NCBI GenBank assembly: GCA_963697965.1
Contig: OY969108.1
Location: 2,914,001 to 2,978,000, forward strand
Source of the DNA: JAPLJC01 sp963697965
GTDB lineage: Bacteria > Desulfobacterota > Desulfobaccia > Desulfobaccales > 0-14-0-80-60-11
Reading direction: 5' to 3'
DNA length: 64,000 bases
Part shown: piece after piece, positions 34,225-43,009 of the stretch
How positions within the stretch are numbered: the stretch's first letter is position 1
How the letters are laid out: each line of letters begins with the position of its first letter
Notes under the pieces: model-generated
Seen by the model: only the letters and a program-made list of their open reading frames with translations
Databases searched by the model: none
What the model was told of the DNA's origin: nothing
Program-made: the position numbers and the translations under genes

Positions 34225-36366
34225 TCAGCCCGCCGCAGTGTGGCCCCCGGTGATGAACTCCTGGCAGTAGCGGTCCGCCGCCTCATCGTCCAACACCTCC
34301 AGGTCCACCACTTTGCTGACCATCAGCAGGCGGCCCAGAATCTCCAGCTTGCCCTCCAATGCCGCCGGCTCCATGGCGTCGGCCCGGGCGGTGATGGCAT
34401 CTTCCTTAAGTTCCACCCGGAAATGCAGGTGTTTAAGGACCCGGGCCAGGAAGCACACTACCCGCTGGCGCCGGGTTAGGTCCGCCCCGCCTCCGTAAAA
34501 GGTGAGGCTGATAAAGCTGTTCGCCGCGGTCCCCAGGAAGGATTCGAGGGCGGCGAAGTCGAATCCCAGGCGGTTAGACAAGATCAGGTAATCATCGGTG
34601 ATAATGGCAAAATTCTTTTCACCGGAGTTTTCCTGGATGTCGGTGCCGGTGGCGGCGCCCGTCCTCCCGGAGAGGAAGCCGGCCAGGTCCGCGGGTTCGG
34701 GGCCCTGCCGGCCCGCCTCGCTGACCCCTTTCCAGTAAGCCAGCAGGGGCCGGGAGCGCAGGTGTTCGGGCCGCACCTGCAACAGACCGGCGGCGGGGCT
34801 CAGGCCGCCCCCCAGGTCGATGAGGTGCAGGTCCAGAGGCAGGTGGCTCACCAGCTGGCGGCCGCCATCCCCCGCCAGTTGGTCGGCAGCCATCTGGAAC
34901 ATCTCCTCCACGGCCTTGGCGTGGGCAAAGCGGGTGATGTCGTGGTAGGTGCGGCAGGCTTCGGGACGGAAATCTTCGCTCCGGGGATCCAGGAGGTTCA
35001 GAGGCGTGATAAGCCTCAAGGACCGCTCCAGCACCTGGAAGGCCCGGCTCTGGGGCACCACCTCGGAGCCGGTGCGCAGGTGACAAACCTCCCTCAATGG
35101 CCGGGCCTGGAGCAAGTAGAAATTTTCGTCCGCCCCCAGGGCCCACTCGATATCCTGGGGCAGGTGAAAATGTTGGCGCACCTCGCAGCCCAGGGCAGTC
35201 AAGGCCAGGACCTGATCCTCCGCCAGGCATGGCCCCAGGCGCTCCGCCGGGACCTCCAGGTCCAGGAGGCCCCCCTGGGGGGCAGGCACGTGCATCCGGG
35301 TCTTTTCCCCTACATGGATAGCCACCAGCCGGTCTTCCGCCACCGTGTAGATGTCCGGCGCCACTACTCCCTCTACCGCCAGGGACCCCAGGCCGCAGAC
35401 CGCGTGGATGACTGCTGCGCCGCCGGCCCGGGGGTCGTCGGTATAGAGAACGCCGGCTGCCGCGGCCGCCACCATTTCCATGACCACCACCCCCATGGCC
35501 AGTTCCTGGCAGGAAAAGCCGCTGGTATGGCAGTGGTATAGGGACCGGGGGGTGAACTGGGAGGCGATGACCTCCTTATAACGCTCCAGCACCTGAGCCG
35601 CGGTGACATTGAGGATGGTATCGAACTGGCCCGCGAAACTGAATTGGCCGTCTTCCTCAAGCGGGGAACTGCGCACCGCCACCCGGTCCGAGGGCAGCCC
35701 GGCCAGTAGGCTGGATATGGCTTGTGCCAGCTCTTCGGGCAGCTCCTGGGCCCTGATCCGGGCCCGGATATCCTCCCCGGCCTCCCGCAGGCTCTCCAGG
35801 TCCCGAATGTGGGATTGGGAGATAGCCCGGCGGATGTAGGTTTCCAGATCCGCGGCTTCAAAGAAAAGCTTCTGGGCATAGGCGCTCACCCCGAAACCCG
35901 CGGGGACCTTGAACCCCTGGCGGGTAAGCTCCCCCAGCTTTTCCGCCTTGTCCCCGAAGAACATCCCTTCCCGCACCTCCATCAGGGGCAGGGCCAGGGG
36001 CCCCGGGGTGAGAAGGATGCCGACGGCCAGATCGTCTGCCAGCCGCTGCGCCACCTGGCGCCGGGCCGCTTCCAGGCCGGTGTAGCGGCCGCCGGACATG
36101 GCCAGCAGGGTCGCCACCAGGGTCTCCGCCTTCCGGTCCAGGCGCCCGCAGGCCTGGCGCACGTATTGCACGTCGATGGGGGACCCCCCGTTCACCCTAT
36201 CCTTAAGGTCTGCCACGATGGCGAGAATGGCGCTGTTGGCCGCCAGCAGCTTCTTGTACTCCAGGAAGCGCGCCAGTAGCTCCGGAGGCGGCTCCAGGGA
36301 GGGCAGCCGGGAAGACAGGCTCTTGCGATTGAACCAATTTTTCATTTTGGACAGGGCCGCAGCCAC
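34225..36366 (-). CDS. PEP-synthase-like paralog lacking swivel domain
   Basis: 713 residues, start GTG with AAGGGA 8 nt upstream. Helical N-terminus about 30-110, ATP-grasp about 130-425 (FFGDKAEKLGEL, VAVRSSPLEEDGQFSFAGQ, GVLYTDDP, DIEWALGADENFYLLQARPL), then directly the family C-terminal domain about 440-705 (CRTYHDITRFAHAKAVEEMF, LHLIDLGGGL, DLAGFLSG, DYLILSNRLGFDFA, SFISLTFYGGGADLTRRQR). The phosphohistidine swivel domain of about 115 residues, present in the 855- and 881-residue paralogs, is cleanly missing at residue 427. The protein therefore cannot run the normal dikinase cycle alone. It may bind ATP as a sensor or act with the swivel domain of a paralog. It is paired with a downstream receiver. 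Confidence 0.82.
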   Translation of the reverse strand: MAAALSKMKNWFNRKSLSSRLPSLEPPPELLARFLEYKKLLAANSAILAIVADLKDRVNGGSPIDVQYVRQACGRLDRKAETLVATLLAMSGGRYTGLEAARRQVAQRLADDLAVGILLTPGPLALPLMEVREGMFFGDKAEKLGELTRQGFKVPAGFGVSAYAQKLFFEAADLETYIRRAISQSHIRDLESLREAGEDIRARIRAQELPEELAQAISSLLAGLPSDRVAVRSSPLEEDGQFSFAGQFDTILNVTAAQVLERYKEVIASQFTPRSLYHCHTSGFSCQELAMGVVVMEMVAAAAAGVLYTDDPRAGGAAVIHAVCGLGSLAVEGVVAPDIYTVAEDRLVAIHVGEKTRMHVPAPQGGLLDLEVPAERLGPCLAEDQVLALTALGCEVRQHFHLPQDIEWALGADENFYLLQARPLREVCHLRTGSEVVPQSRAFQVLERSLRLITPLNLLDPRSEDFRPEACRTYHDITRFAHAKAVEEMFQMAADQLAGDGGRQLVSHLPLDLHLIDLGGGLSPAAGLLQVRPEHLRSRPLLAYWKGVSEAGRQGPEPADLAGFLSGRTGAATGTDIQENSGEKNFAIITDDYLILSNRLGFDFAALESFLGTAANSFISLTFYGGGADLTRRQRVVCFLARVLKHLHFRVELKEDAITARADAMEPAALEGKLEILGRLLMVSKVVDLEVLDDEAADRYCQEFITGGHTAAG

Positions 36367-36727
36367 TGCTAATTTCCCTTCAAAATTCGCTTATGCCTCC
36401 ACTGAATTATAATGCAAAGAGGCGCTGGTCTCAATGCAAAAGCCTTCGGGCCGCCTTGGGGCTTGAAGCTGGCGGCCTCCTTCCCTGGTTTGGCCTTATC
36501 ATCCCTCCCCCGGCTAACGCTCCCCTGCCCGGCCGGCACCACCGCCAGATGGTCCGGCGGCAGCCTGAGGGGTGTTGGGGTTGCTTGCCGCCGCCCCTGG
36601 GGACTCAGCCACCCTGACTAATCCCCGATCCCTTAACCTGAAAATTATTTGACATTTTCGGGGTTTTGGGCTTACATATTCCTGTGCCAACCCTTTCCCG
36701 GTATCGCATCCGGCGCCGGAGGGAACC
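36367..36727. other. Intergenic, divergent genes
   Basis: The region separates the minus-strand 713-residue gene from the plus-strand zinc-ribbon gene. Apart from the promoter noted at 36649-36678, I see no gene or RNA. The sequence is GC-rich without clear repeats. Confidence 0.4.
36649..36678 (+). promoter_or_regulatory. Sigma70-type promoter candidate
   Basis: TTGACA at 36649-36654 and TACATA at 36673-36678, spacer 18 bp, about 50 nt before the zinc-ribbon gene. The -35 is perfect and the -10 is moderate. Confidence 0.45.
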
Positions 36728-37513
36728 ATGCCCCCATGTCCCCATTGCCAGGCGGAGTTTGAAGAAGGCCAGCGTTATTGCAATAACTGCGGCAGTTTCT
36801 TGATGCATCCGGAGGAAGGGGACATCTTCTGCCCCCAATGCGGGGTGCGGGTTTCGCCGGGCCAGCAGTTCTGCCACGAATGCGACGCGCCCCTGAAAGC
36901 AGAAGACCTCCGGGGGGTTGCCAGGCCGGCCGCCGAGGCCTCTCCGCCCGGCCCGGCTCCGGCGCCCGGCCCGGCACCTGCTCCCGCCCCCCCGCCGGCG
37001 CCCCAGAGTCTGCCGCCCTGGGTCATCGGCGCCCTGGCCGGGGCCGCGATCATCGTCATCCTGCTGCTTACCGTGATCTTCAGCCGGATCGGGAGCACCC
37101 CGGCGCCGCCGTTGGCGGAATCTCCGCCGCCTCCGACTCTGGCAACGCCCGGCGCCCCCGCTGCCAGCCTGCAGGATCAACTGGAAGCCGTGCTGGCAAC
37201 CTTGCGCAACGCCCAATTGCAAAAGAATATCGACCGCTTCATGAGCGTCTATTCTCAGACCTTTCCCACCTACGACCTGAAACGCCAGGATACCCTAACA
37301 TACTGGCAGGGTTACGATTTCACCAACCTGGTGTTCACGGTGGACAAAGTCCAGGCCACCGATCCCGACCACGCCACGGCCTCGGTTATCTGGTACGTCG
37401 ATGTCCGGAACCGCGAGAACAGAGAACTTACCAGCGCCACCCTGAAATATCAGGTGCAATTTGTCAAGGAGAAGGGAAACTGGCGCATCATCGCTCTCCA
37501 ACAGGAGCAATAA
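36728..37513 (+). CDS. Zinc-ribbon membrane protein
   Basis: 261 residues. Two zinc ribbons at the N-terminus (CPHC...CNNC at about 4-22 and CPQC...CHEC at about 37-55), a Pro/Ala linker, a TM helix at about 98-121 (WVIGALAGAAIIVILLLTVIF), then an extracytoplasmic domain about 150-261 that resembles SnoaL/NTF2-like folds (VLATLRNAQLQKNIDRFMSVYS...WRIIALQQ). Similar ribbon-TM-NTF2 layouts occur in many uncharacterised bacterial membrane proteins. It starts an operon with the SH3-domain lipoprotein 12 nt downstream, suggesting a cell-envelope role. Confidence 0.75.
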   Translation: MPPCPHCQAEFEEGQRYCNNCGSFLMHPEEGDIFCPQCGVRVSPGQQFCHECDAPLKAEDLRGVARPAAEASPPGPAPAPGPAPAPAPPPAPQSLPPWVIGALAGAAIIVILLLTVIFSRIGSTPAPPLAESPPPPTLATPGAPAASLQDQLEAVLATLRNAQLQKNIDRFMSVYSQTFPTYDLKRQDTLTYWQGYDFTNLVFTVDKVQATDPDHATASVIWYVDVRNRENRELTSATLKYQVQFVKEKGNWRIIALQQEQ

Positions 37514-37525
37514 GGGAGGAAAGTC

Positions 37526-38383
37526 ATGAAACTACGGCACGGAGCCGGCCTGCTGCTGGTAGGGTTGATTCTCGCCCTGGTGAGCGCCTGTGGGCAGCCA
37601 TCAGGCACGGGCACCGCCTATCCGGTCAGCCCCACCTATTATTACGTGGTGCCCACTATCACCTACCTGCGCTCCTGCCCCAGCTACGGCGACGAGTGCC
37701 CCGTCGTGTCTCAGGTTTACAGCGGTGACCGGCTCCTGGTCCTGGACCGGAACAACCAGGGCTGGGCCCGGGTGCAATTGGACCGCAGCGGCGCAGTGGG
37801 CTGGATTTATGGCGACCTGATCACCCCCAGCCCGGTGCCCAGCGGCTATTATGTGGCCTGGACCAGCGTCTATTTGCGGGATTGCGCCGATTACAACTGC
37901 CGCTCCGTGGAATTGCTGCACCGGGGTAACCGGGTGGATAGGATTGACGAGGATTACCGCGGCTGGTGGCGAGTCAGGGTAGTCAAAACCGGTCTCAGCG
38001 GCTGGGTGCCCGCGGCCGCCATGGCCACCACCCCCGGGCCGCCTTATTTCTACGTGGCGGTAGACGGCCTCGCTCTCCGGGCCGGGCCCAGCACCGGCAA
38101 CTCCATCCTCACCACCCTGAGCCTTAATTCGCGTGTGGAGATGTTGGGCATGAACGCCGGCGGCTGGTCCCAGGTGCGGGACCTGAGAACCGACCGGATC
38201 GGCTGGGCGGCCTCCCGCTATCTCGAATCCTTCCCGGTGACCTACTCCAGGCCGGTCCCCAGGAAACGGCCTGCGGCCAAGAAGGAGAAGGCCGAACCGG
38301 CGGAGGAAGAGCAGGCGCCGGCCCCGGCGGCCCCGGTGGCCCCAGCCCCGGCTACAGCCCCGGCCCCACCCAAGGCTATGTAG
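37526..38383 (+). CDS. Lipoprotein with three SH3b-like domains
   Basis: 285 residues. Lipoprotein signal ending LVSAC (Cys22). Three bacterial SH3-like repeats follow at about 40-100 (TYLRSCPSYGDECPVVSQVYSGDRLLVL), 107-168 (VYLRDCADYNCRSVELLHRGNRV) and 175-240 (LALRAGPSTGNSILTTLSLNSRVEML); the first two carry a Cys pair that could form a disulfide. The C-terminus is a low-complexity Lys/Glu/Pro/Ala tail. SH3b domains usually bind peptidoglycan or peptides. GGGAGGAAAGTC precedes the ATG. A strong terminator follows. Confidence 0.85.
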   Translation: MKLRHGAGLLLVGLILALVSACGQPSGTGTAYPVSPTYYYVVPTITYLRSCPSYGDECPVVSQVYSGDRLLVLDRNNQGWARVQLDRSGAVGWIYGDLITPSPVPSGYYVAWTSVYLRDCADYNCRSVELLHRGNRVDRIDEDYRGWWRVRVVKTGLSGWVPAAAMATTPGPPYFYVAVDGLALRAGPSTGNSILTTLSLNSRVEMLGMNAGGWSQVRDLRTDRIGWAASRYLESFPVTYSRPVPRKRPAAKKEKAEPAEEEQAPAPAAPVAPAPATAPAPPKAM

Positions 38384-38408
38384 GCTTGCAGGTCTTCTGA
38401 GAATCCCC

Positions 38409-38440
38409 GAGGGACGCGCCAGAAACGCGTCCCTCTTTCT
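38409..38440 (+). terminator. Rho-independent terminator
   Basis: GAGGGACGCG pairs with CGCGTCCCTC (10 bp, 7-nt loop) at 38409-38435, followed by TTTCT. It ends the zinc-ribbon/SH3 operon. Confidence 0.75.
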
Positions 38441-38594
38441 AAAAACTTTAAAAATCAAATTCTCCGGTAACCTTAGCTTGCTGGTGGAGACGGGCGGCAG
38501 GTTAACGGAAAGAGGACACAGAAACCAAGCCCAGGGGGATAATGTCAAATTAAGTCTGATTCAGGACAATTACGTTCTTCCTTGCCTGCCCATC

Positions 38595-39443
38595 CTATCT
38601 TAAGCCCCTGGTTCTTTCATCCAGTAGCAGGCCTAAAGAGGCCAGGTGGGCCTTTTCTTCCCGGGCAATCTTGAACAGAATCTGCTTGGCATCTTGCCGA
38701 GAAAGTTTGTCCGCAAAACGAAGATACAGATCTAAGGCCTGCGTCTCCAGCATCATCGCGACATCAAGAACACCCACCACTGTCCGTACGTAGGGCTCAT
38801 TTTTCTCCATGAAATCCTTCATCTCAAAGCCCCCTTCTAAAATTCTGGAATCTATCCCCCCTTCAAAAGATGAGAGATCCACGGTTCCGGAATAGACATT
38901 TTTTTGAAGTTCAAATAGTAAGTTCTTATGATGTTCCTCCACTTCGGCCAGTTTTTTAAAAAGCGCGACCAGTTTCTGATCCTGGGCTTTTTCTCCCATG
39001 GTGACATAGAAGATTTGCAGGCTTCTTTCCATGCCATAGGCCAGAGCGATGATCTCGCCAGGGCCTTCATCCCCCCGCACCAGATCGAGATTTACTTCTG
39101 TCGGACCAGTGGCCTTGGCACCCTTCCAGGCCTTGATGCCACCTGTGAGATTATAGACTTCCCTAAATCCCTGCCCGGATAATAATTGAGCCGCTACCCG
39201 GCTGCGTCCGCCGCTGGCGCAATGGACAATAATTGGCTTGTTGGAGTCTAACTGGTCCAGGGAGTCGTTCAATAGCGGTAAGGGAATCAGTTTGGCTCCC
39301 GGTATATGCTCTTCTTCGTATTCTCCCGGTTGGCGCACATCTAAAATCGTGTAGCTACCCTCTTGTCGTTCTTTTAGGAGGGCCTGAGTTTGCTCTGCAT
39401 CAAGAGATTCCACCGGCGTAAAAAGCTTCCTTACCTGAACCAT
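38595..39443 (-). CDS. Rhodanese-ferritin-like fusion protein
   Basis: 282 residues. The rhodanese domain at about 10-120 has the active Cys75 in VHCASGGRSRVAAQLL and the ending YNLTGGIKAWKGA. A ferritin-like/rubrerythrin-type four-helix domain at about 130-280 carries carboxylate/His motifs LAEVEEHHKNLLFEL, METQALDLYLRFAD and REEKAHLASLG, the pattern of a di-iron site. No rubredoxin domain is present. Such fusions are known in anaerobes and probably serve in peroxide or sulfane-sulfur detoxification. It is monocistronic, with GGGGAGCAACAATAGAA before the ATG. Confidence 0.88.
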   Translation of the reverse strand: MVQVRKLFTPVESLDAEQTQALLKERQEGSYTILDVRQPGEYEEEHIPGAKLIPLPLLNDSLDQLDSNKPIIVHCASGGRSRVAAQLLSGQGFREVYNLTGGIKAWKGAKATGPTEVNLDLVRGDEGPGEIIALAYGMERSLQIFYVTMGEKAQDQKLVALFKKLAEVEEHHKNLLFELQKNVYSGTVDLSSFEGGIDSRILEGGFEMKDFMEKNEPYVRTVVGVLDVAMMLETQALDLYLRFADKLSRQDAKQILFKIAREEKAHLASLGLLLDERTRGLR

Positions 39444-39552
39444 TTCTATTGTTGCTCCCCCGATACCTGAAATTTTGTCATGAATTGTCTGTCGATATAA
39501 TCCTTAAGATAAAATGCTATCCGGGCATCCCACCAGCACGCCGGGCCATCCC

Positions 39553-40518
39553 TCAAACGGTTCCCAAGATATCCTGGATCAAGGCTTCGCTGGCGGAGTA
39601 AGGGTCGTCCCGCCGCGCCAAAATCTCCTGGAGGAGCCCTTCCAGGCGGCCGTCAGCGGTGAGCTGCCGCAGCAACTGGCGGAAGACCCCTTCCTTCAGA
39701 AGTTCCAGAAACTCCTGGCGCCCCCTGGTGATCCGGGCCGCCTGGAAGGCCTCCGGGTCCCCCTCCAAAAACTCCCGGTGGCGCTGCACCGCGTCCATCA
39801 GTTCCCCGATGCCCTGATCGTCCTTGGCCTGGGTGAGGAGCACCGGGGGACGCCAGGCCGAGGCCCGCGCCGGATCATGCAACTCCAGCATCCGCAGCAG
39901 ATCCTGGTAAACGCGGGAGGCCCCTTCCCGGTCCGCCTTGTTCACCACCAGGATATCGGCCACCTCCAGGATGCCGGCCTTGATCGCCTGAATATCGTCC
40001 CCCAGACCCGGCACGGTGACCACGATGGTGGTATAGGCGGTGGCGGCGATCTCCACCTCATCCTGGCCCACCCCCACGGTCTCCACCAAGACGTAGTCCT
40101 TGCCCATGGCGTCCAGCACCGTAATCACCGCCCGGGCCGAGGCGGTGAGGCCGCCGAAATGGCCCCGGGTGGCCAGGGAGCGGATGAAGACCCCTTCGTC
40201 CAGGGCGTGGCGCTGCATACGGATGCGATCCCCCAAAATAGCCCCGCCGGAAAAGGGGCTGGTGGGGTCCACCGCCACTACCCCCACGGTCTTGCCTTCC
40301 CGGCGCAGACTTTGAATTATACGGTCGGTGAGGGTGCTCTTGCCCACTCCCGGAAACCCGGTGATCCCTAGGATATGGGCCCGGCCGCCATGTCGGTACA
40401 GCTCTTTAAGAACCTCCCGGGACGCAGGCTCCCCGTCGTCCAGTTCCCGCATCAGCCGGGCCGCGGCCCGCACCTCTCCCCGGAGGACCTGCTCAACTAC
40501 CCTGGGGGTCTTGTCCAT
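39553..40518 (-). CDS. MeaB/ArgK-type G3E GTPase
   Basis: 321 residues from the ATG at 40518, which has GGGAGG 5 nt before it. Walker A GITGFPGVGKSTLTD, switch region VDPTSPFSGGAILGDRIRM, base-recognition NKADREG and the MeaB-typical motif VETVGVGQDEVE are present. MeaB proteins chaperone adenosylcobalamin-dependent methylmalonyl-CoA mutase and related mutases. No mutase gene is adjacent, so its partner is elsewhere in the genome. Length and motifs are normal for the family. Confidence 0.93.
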   Translation of the reverse strand: MDKTPRVVEQVLRGEVRAAARLMRELDDGEPASREVLKELYRHGGRAHILGITGFPGVGKSTLTDRIIQSLRREGKTVGVVAVDPTSPFSGGAILGDRIRMQRHALDEGVFIRSLATRGHFGGLTASARAVITVLDAMGKDYVLVETVGVGQDEVEIAATAYTTIVVTVPGLGDDIQAIKAGILEVADILVVNKADREGASRVYQDLLRMLELHDPARASAWRPPVLLTQAKDDQGIGELMDAVQRHREFLEGDPEAFQAARITRGRQEFLELLKEGVFRQLLRQLTADGRLEGLLQEILARRDDPYSASEALIQDILGTV

Positions 40519-40683
40519 GAAGCCTCCCATCTGGCGCGGGTGAGAGACTCCTCAGCATCCCCGGCCCAGACTTATCCGATATATATATGGCACCCTAACC
40601 CTGATGGCAAAGAAAAACCGCAAAAGTAGTTTGCCCGGGGACGCTCACCTGGGTTACAATGGCCGCCAGGAACGGCCACCCCC

Positions 40684-41781
40684 ATGCGCAAACCGGTGCA
40701 GCGACTCTATCAGCTCTTTTCCCGGGACGACCGCCTGCTGATCCTCATCAATCCGGACCCGGACTCCATCGCCAGCGCCCTGGCCTTGAAGCGCCTCCTG
40801 TGGCACCGCCTCTCGGCCTGCATCATCTCCACCATCTGCCCCATCACCCGTCCCCAAAATCAGCGCCTGGTGAACCTTCTGGAAATTACCCTGACTCCCC
40901 TTAAGGAGATCGCTCCCGGGGATTTCCCGCGCAAGGCCCTGGTGGACAACCAGCCCGGGCACCGGGAGGAATTAGACGTCTTTCACTTCGACGCCATCAT
41001 CGACCACCACCCCCGCCTGCCCGGCACCCAGGCGGAATTTGTGGACATCCGTCCGGAGTATGGGGCCACCGCCACCATCATGACCGAGTATTTACGGGAG
41101 GCCCGCATCACACCTTCACTGAAGCTGGCCACCGCCCTTTATTACGCCATCAAGACCGACACCGCCAATTTTGAGCGCCCCGCGGTGGAAGCTGACATGC
41201 GGGCCTTTCACTACCTCTTCCGGTTCACCCGCCAACCCGTGGTGCGGCGCCTCGAATCTTCGGAATTCAACCTGGACATGCTGCACTTCCTGCAGTTGGC
41301 CCTGAACCGGTTCTGCCTCCGGCAAAACCGCATCTATGCCTTTCTGGGAGTGCTCGCCGCCCCGGACATCCTGGTCATCCTGGCGGACTTCTTCCTCCGG
41401 GCCGGAGAGATCGCCTGGACCATCGTGGCGGGCATCTATCAGAAGCAACTGGTGGTGATCTTTCGCAATGACGGCTTGCACAAGAACGCCAACCGCCTGG
41501 CGGTCAAGGCCTTCGGCCAGCTGGGCCAGGCCGGCGGCCACCTGGCCAGCGCCCGGGCCGAGATCCCCCTGGAAAAGCTGGAACTCAGCCCCAAGGCCTC
41601 CTGGCAGGAGTGGCAGAGCTACCTGATCAGCCTGGTGGAAAGGCAGCCGCGGCTACAGCCTCCTGTCTCCGACCTGCGGGCGCTAGCCCCTGCATCGGAA
41701 AAAATAAGGAAGCCCCGGGAAACGCCGCTGAAGCAGGGGCGCGGACGCCGGCGCCCCCGGGATTCTGAGAGGTCGGAATGA
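40684..41781 (+). CDS. DHH-family phosphoesterase
   Basis: 365 residues. The DHH phosphoesterase motifs are clear: INPDPDSIASALALKR (motif I), ALVDNQPGH (motif II), DAIIDHHP (motif III, DHH), and YAIKTDTANF (motif IV), followed by a DHHA1-like region with FRNDGLHKNANRLA near residues 258-271, where family members usually carry a GG motif. Such proteins are oligoribonucleases/pAp phosphatases or c-di-AMP and polyphosphate hydrolases; the exact substrate is not clear. The C-terminal 40 residues are basic and low complexity. The stop overlaps the start of the next gene (ATGA), so the two are co-translated. Confidence 0.85.
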   Translation: MRKPVQRLYQLFSRDDRLLILINPDPDSIASALALKRLLWHRLSACIISTICPITRPQNQRLVNLLEITLTPLKEIAPGDFPRKALVDNQPGHREELDVFHFDAIIDHHPRLPGTQAEFVDIRPEYGATATIMTEYLREARITPSLKLATALYYAIKTDTANFERPAVEADMRAFHYLFRFTRQPVVRRLESSEFNLDMLHFLQLALNRFCLRQNRIYAFLGVLAAPDILVILADFFLRAGEIAWTIVAGIYQKQLVVIFRNDGLHKNANRLAVKAFGQLGQAGGHLASARAEIPLEKLELSPKASWQEWQSYLISLVERQPRLQPPVSDLRALAPASEKIRKPRETPLKQGRGRRRPRDSERSE

Positions 41782-42329
41782 AAAAAGCCTTGCTGTTGGT
41801 CGATATCCAGAACGATTACTTTCCCGGCGGCCGGATGGAGCTTACGGGGATGGAGGAGGCGGCCTCCCAGGCCCAGGCCTTGCTGGCGGCCTTTCGCCGC
41901 CGGCAATGGCCCACCTACCATATCCAGCACGTTTCGACCCGGGAAGGCGCGGCCTTCTTCCTGCCCGACACCCCGGGGGTGCAAATCCATGCCTGTATCG
42001 CCCCGCGGCCGGGGGAGACGGTCATCAGCAAACACTTCCCCAACAGCTTCCGGGACACGGGCTTGAAGGAGCGCTTGGCCGCAACCGGGGTGGGGGAGTT
42101 GGTAATTTGCGGGGCCATGAGCCACATGTGCATCGATGCCAGCACCCGGGCCGCAGTGGACCACGGTTTTTCCTGCGTGGTCATCCAAGACGCCTGCGCC
42201 ACCCGGGACCTCAAGTTTGCCGAGACGCTGATCCCGGCCCGCCAGGTGCACGGCGCCTTCATGGCAGCCCTGGCTTCCTTTTATGCCAGGGTGATCTCTC
42301 GGGAAGAGTTCATGCGGGCCTGCGAATAG
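41778..42329 (+). CDS. Isochorismatase-fold cysteine hydrolase
   Basis: 183 residues of the nicotinamidase/isochorismatase family. Catalytic triad: Asp9 (LLVDIQNDYF), Lys in ETVISKHFPNSF, and Cys in GAMSHMCIDAST, with the conserved cis-peptide context. Metal-binding residues of true nicotinamidases are not all evident, so the substrate may be another amide or ester. It overlaps the DHH gene by 4 nt. Confidence 0.9.
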   Translation: MKKALLLVDIQNDYFPGGRMELTGMEEAASQAQALLAAFRRRQWPTYHIQHVSTREGAAFFLPDTPGVQIHACIAPRPGETVISKHFPNSFRDTGLKERLAATGVGELVICGAMSHMCIDASTRAAVDHGFSCVVIQDACATRDLKFAETLIPARQVHGAFMAALASFYARVISREEFMRACE

Positions 42330-42386
42330 GCTGGAAACCGGGGAGACCCCATCGAAAACCAGAATGAAGTGCGGGAGAGCCGTCCG

Positions 42387-42971
42387 ATGAGGAAGAGCAT
42401 TATCATCTTAATCCCTCTGCTGTTCGCCTTGTGCCTGCCGGCCTGCAACCAGGCTCCCCAGCCCCGGGAATTAATATCCGCGGCCGGCCGCTTTTCGGTG
42501 ATAACGCCGGTGACGCTTGCGGAGAAGGTGCAACCGCTGGAGACCCAGGGCGACCAGATCGAACTCCATATTTTCTCGGGCCAACTGGGGGATACCGGTT
42601 ACTTTGTGAGCTATTGGGATTATCCCCCGGGACTGGTCCAGCCGGACAAACTGGAGAAGATGCTGGACGCCAGCCGCGACGGCTCGGTGGCCAACGTCGG
42701 AGGCAAGCTGATCCGGGAAGAGAAGATCACTTTGATGGGCAATCCGGGCAGGGAACTGGTCATCGAAACCAACAGCGAAATGGGGCCGGAGGCGCGGCTG
42801 CTTAAGGGGCGGCTGTTCATCGCCGGCAACCGCATGTACCAAATCATGGTGGTGACCCCCAAGAATCAGCAAACCAGCCCTGAGACCGAGGCCTTCTTGC
42901 AATCCTTTAAATTGCTGGGCGGGCCGCCGCCGGTTTCGCCCTCGTCCCCTCCAGCCGAGAAACGTGACTGA
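42387..42971 (+). CDS. Lipoprotein of unknown function
   Basis: 194 residues from the ATG at 42387, which has GGGAGAG 7 nt upstream; a GTG at 42369 lies further out. Signal peptide with lipobox CLPAC, then a single domain of about 155 residues (FSVITPVTLAEKV...GNPGRELVIE...RLFIAGNRMYQIMVV) that resembles the PsbP/MOG1-like folds seen in many bacterial lipoproteins, and a short Pro/Ser tail. It is probably part of the gene run beginning at the DHH gene. Confidence 0.65.
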   Translation: MRKSIIILIPLLFALCLPACNQAPQPRELISAAGRFSVITPVTLAEKVQPLETQGDQIELHIFSGQLGDTGYFVSYWDYPPGLVQPDKLEKMLDASRDGSVANVGGKLIREEKITLMGNPGRELVIETNSEMGPEARLLKGRLFIAGNRMYQIMVVTPKNQQTSPETEAFLQSFKLLGGPPPVSPSSPPAEKRD

Positions 42972-43009
42972 CTGGGGAAAGCATCCTTGAGCCTGACCAG
43001 GAGGAGATT

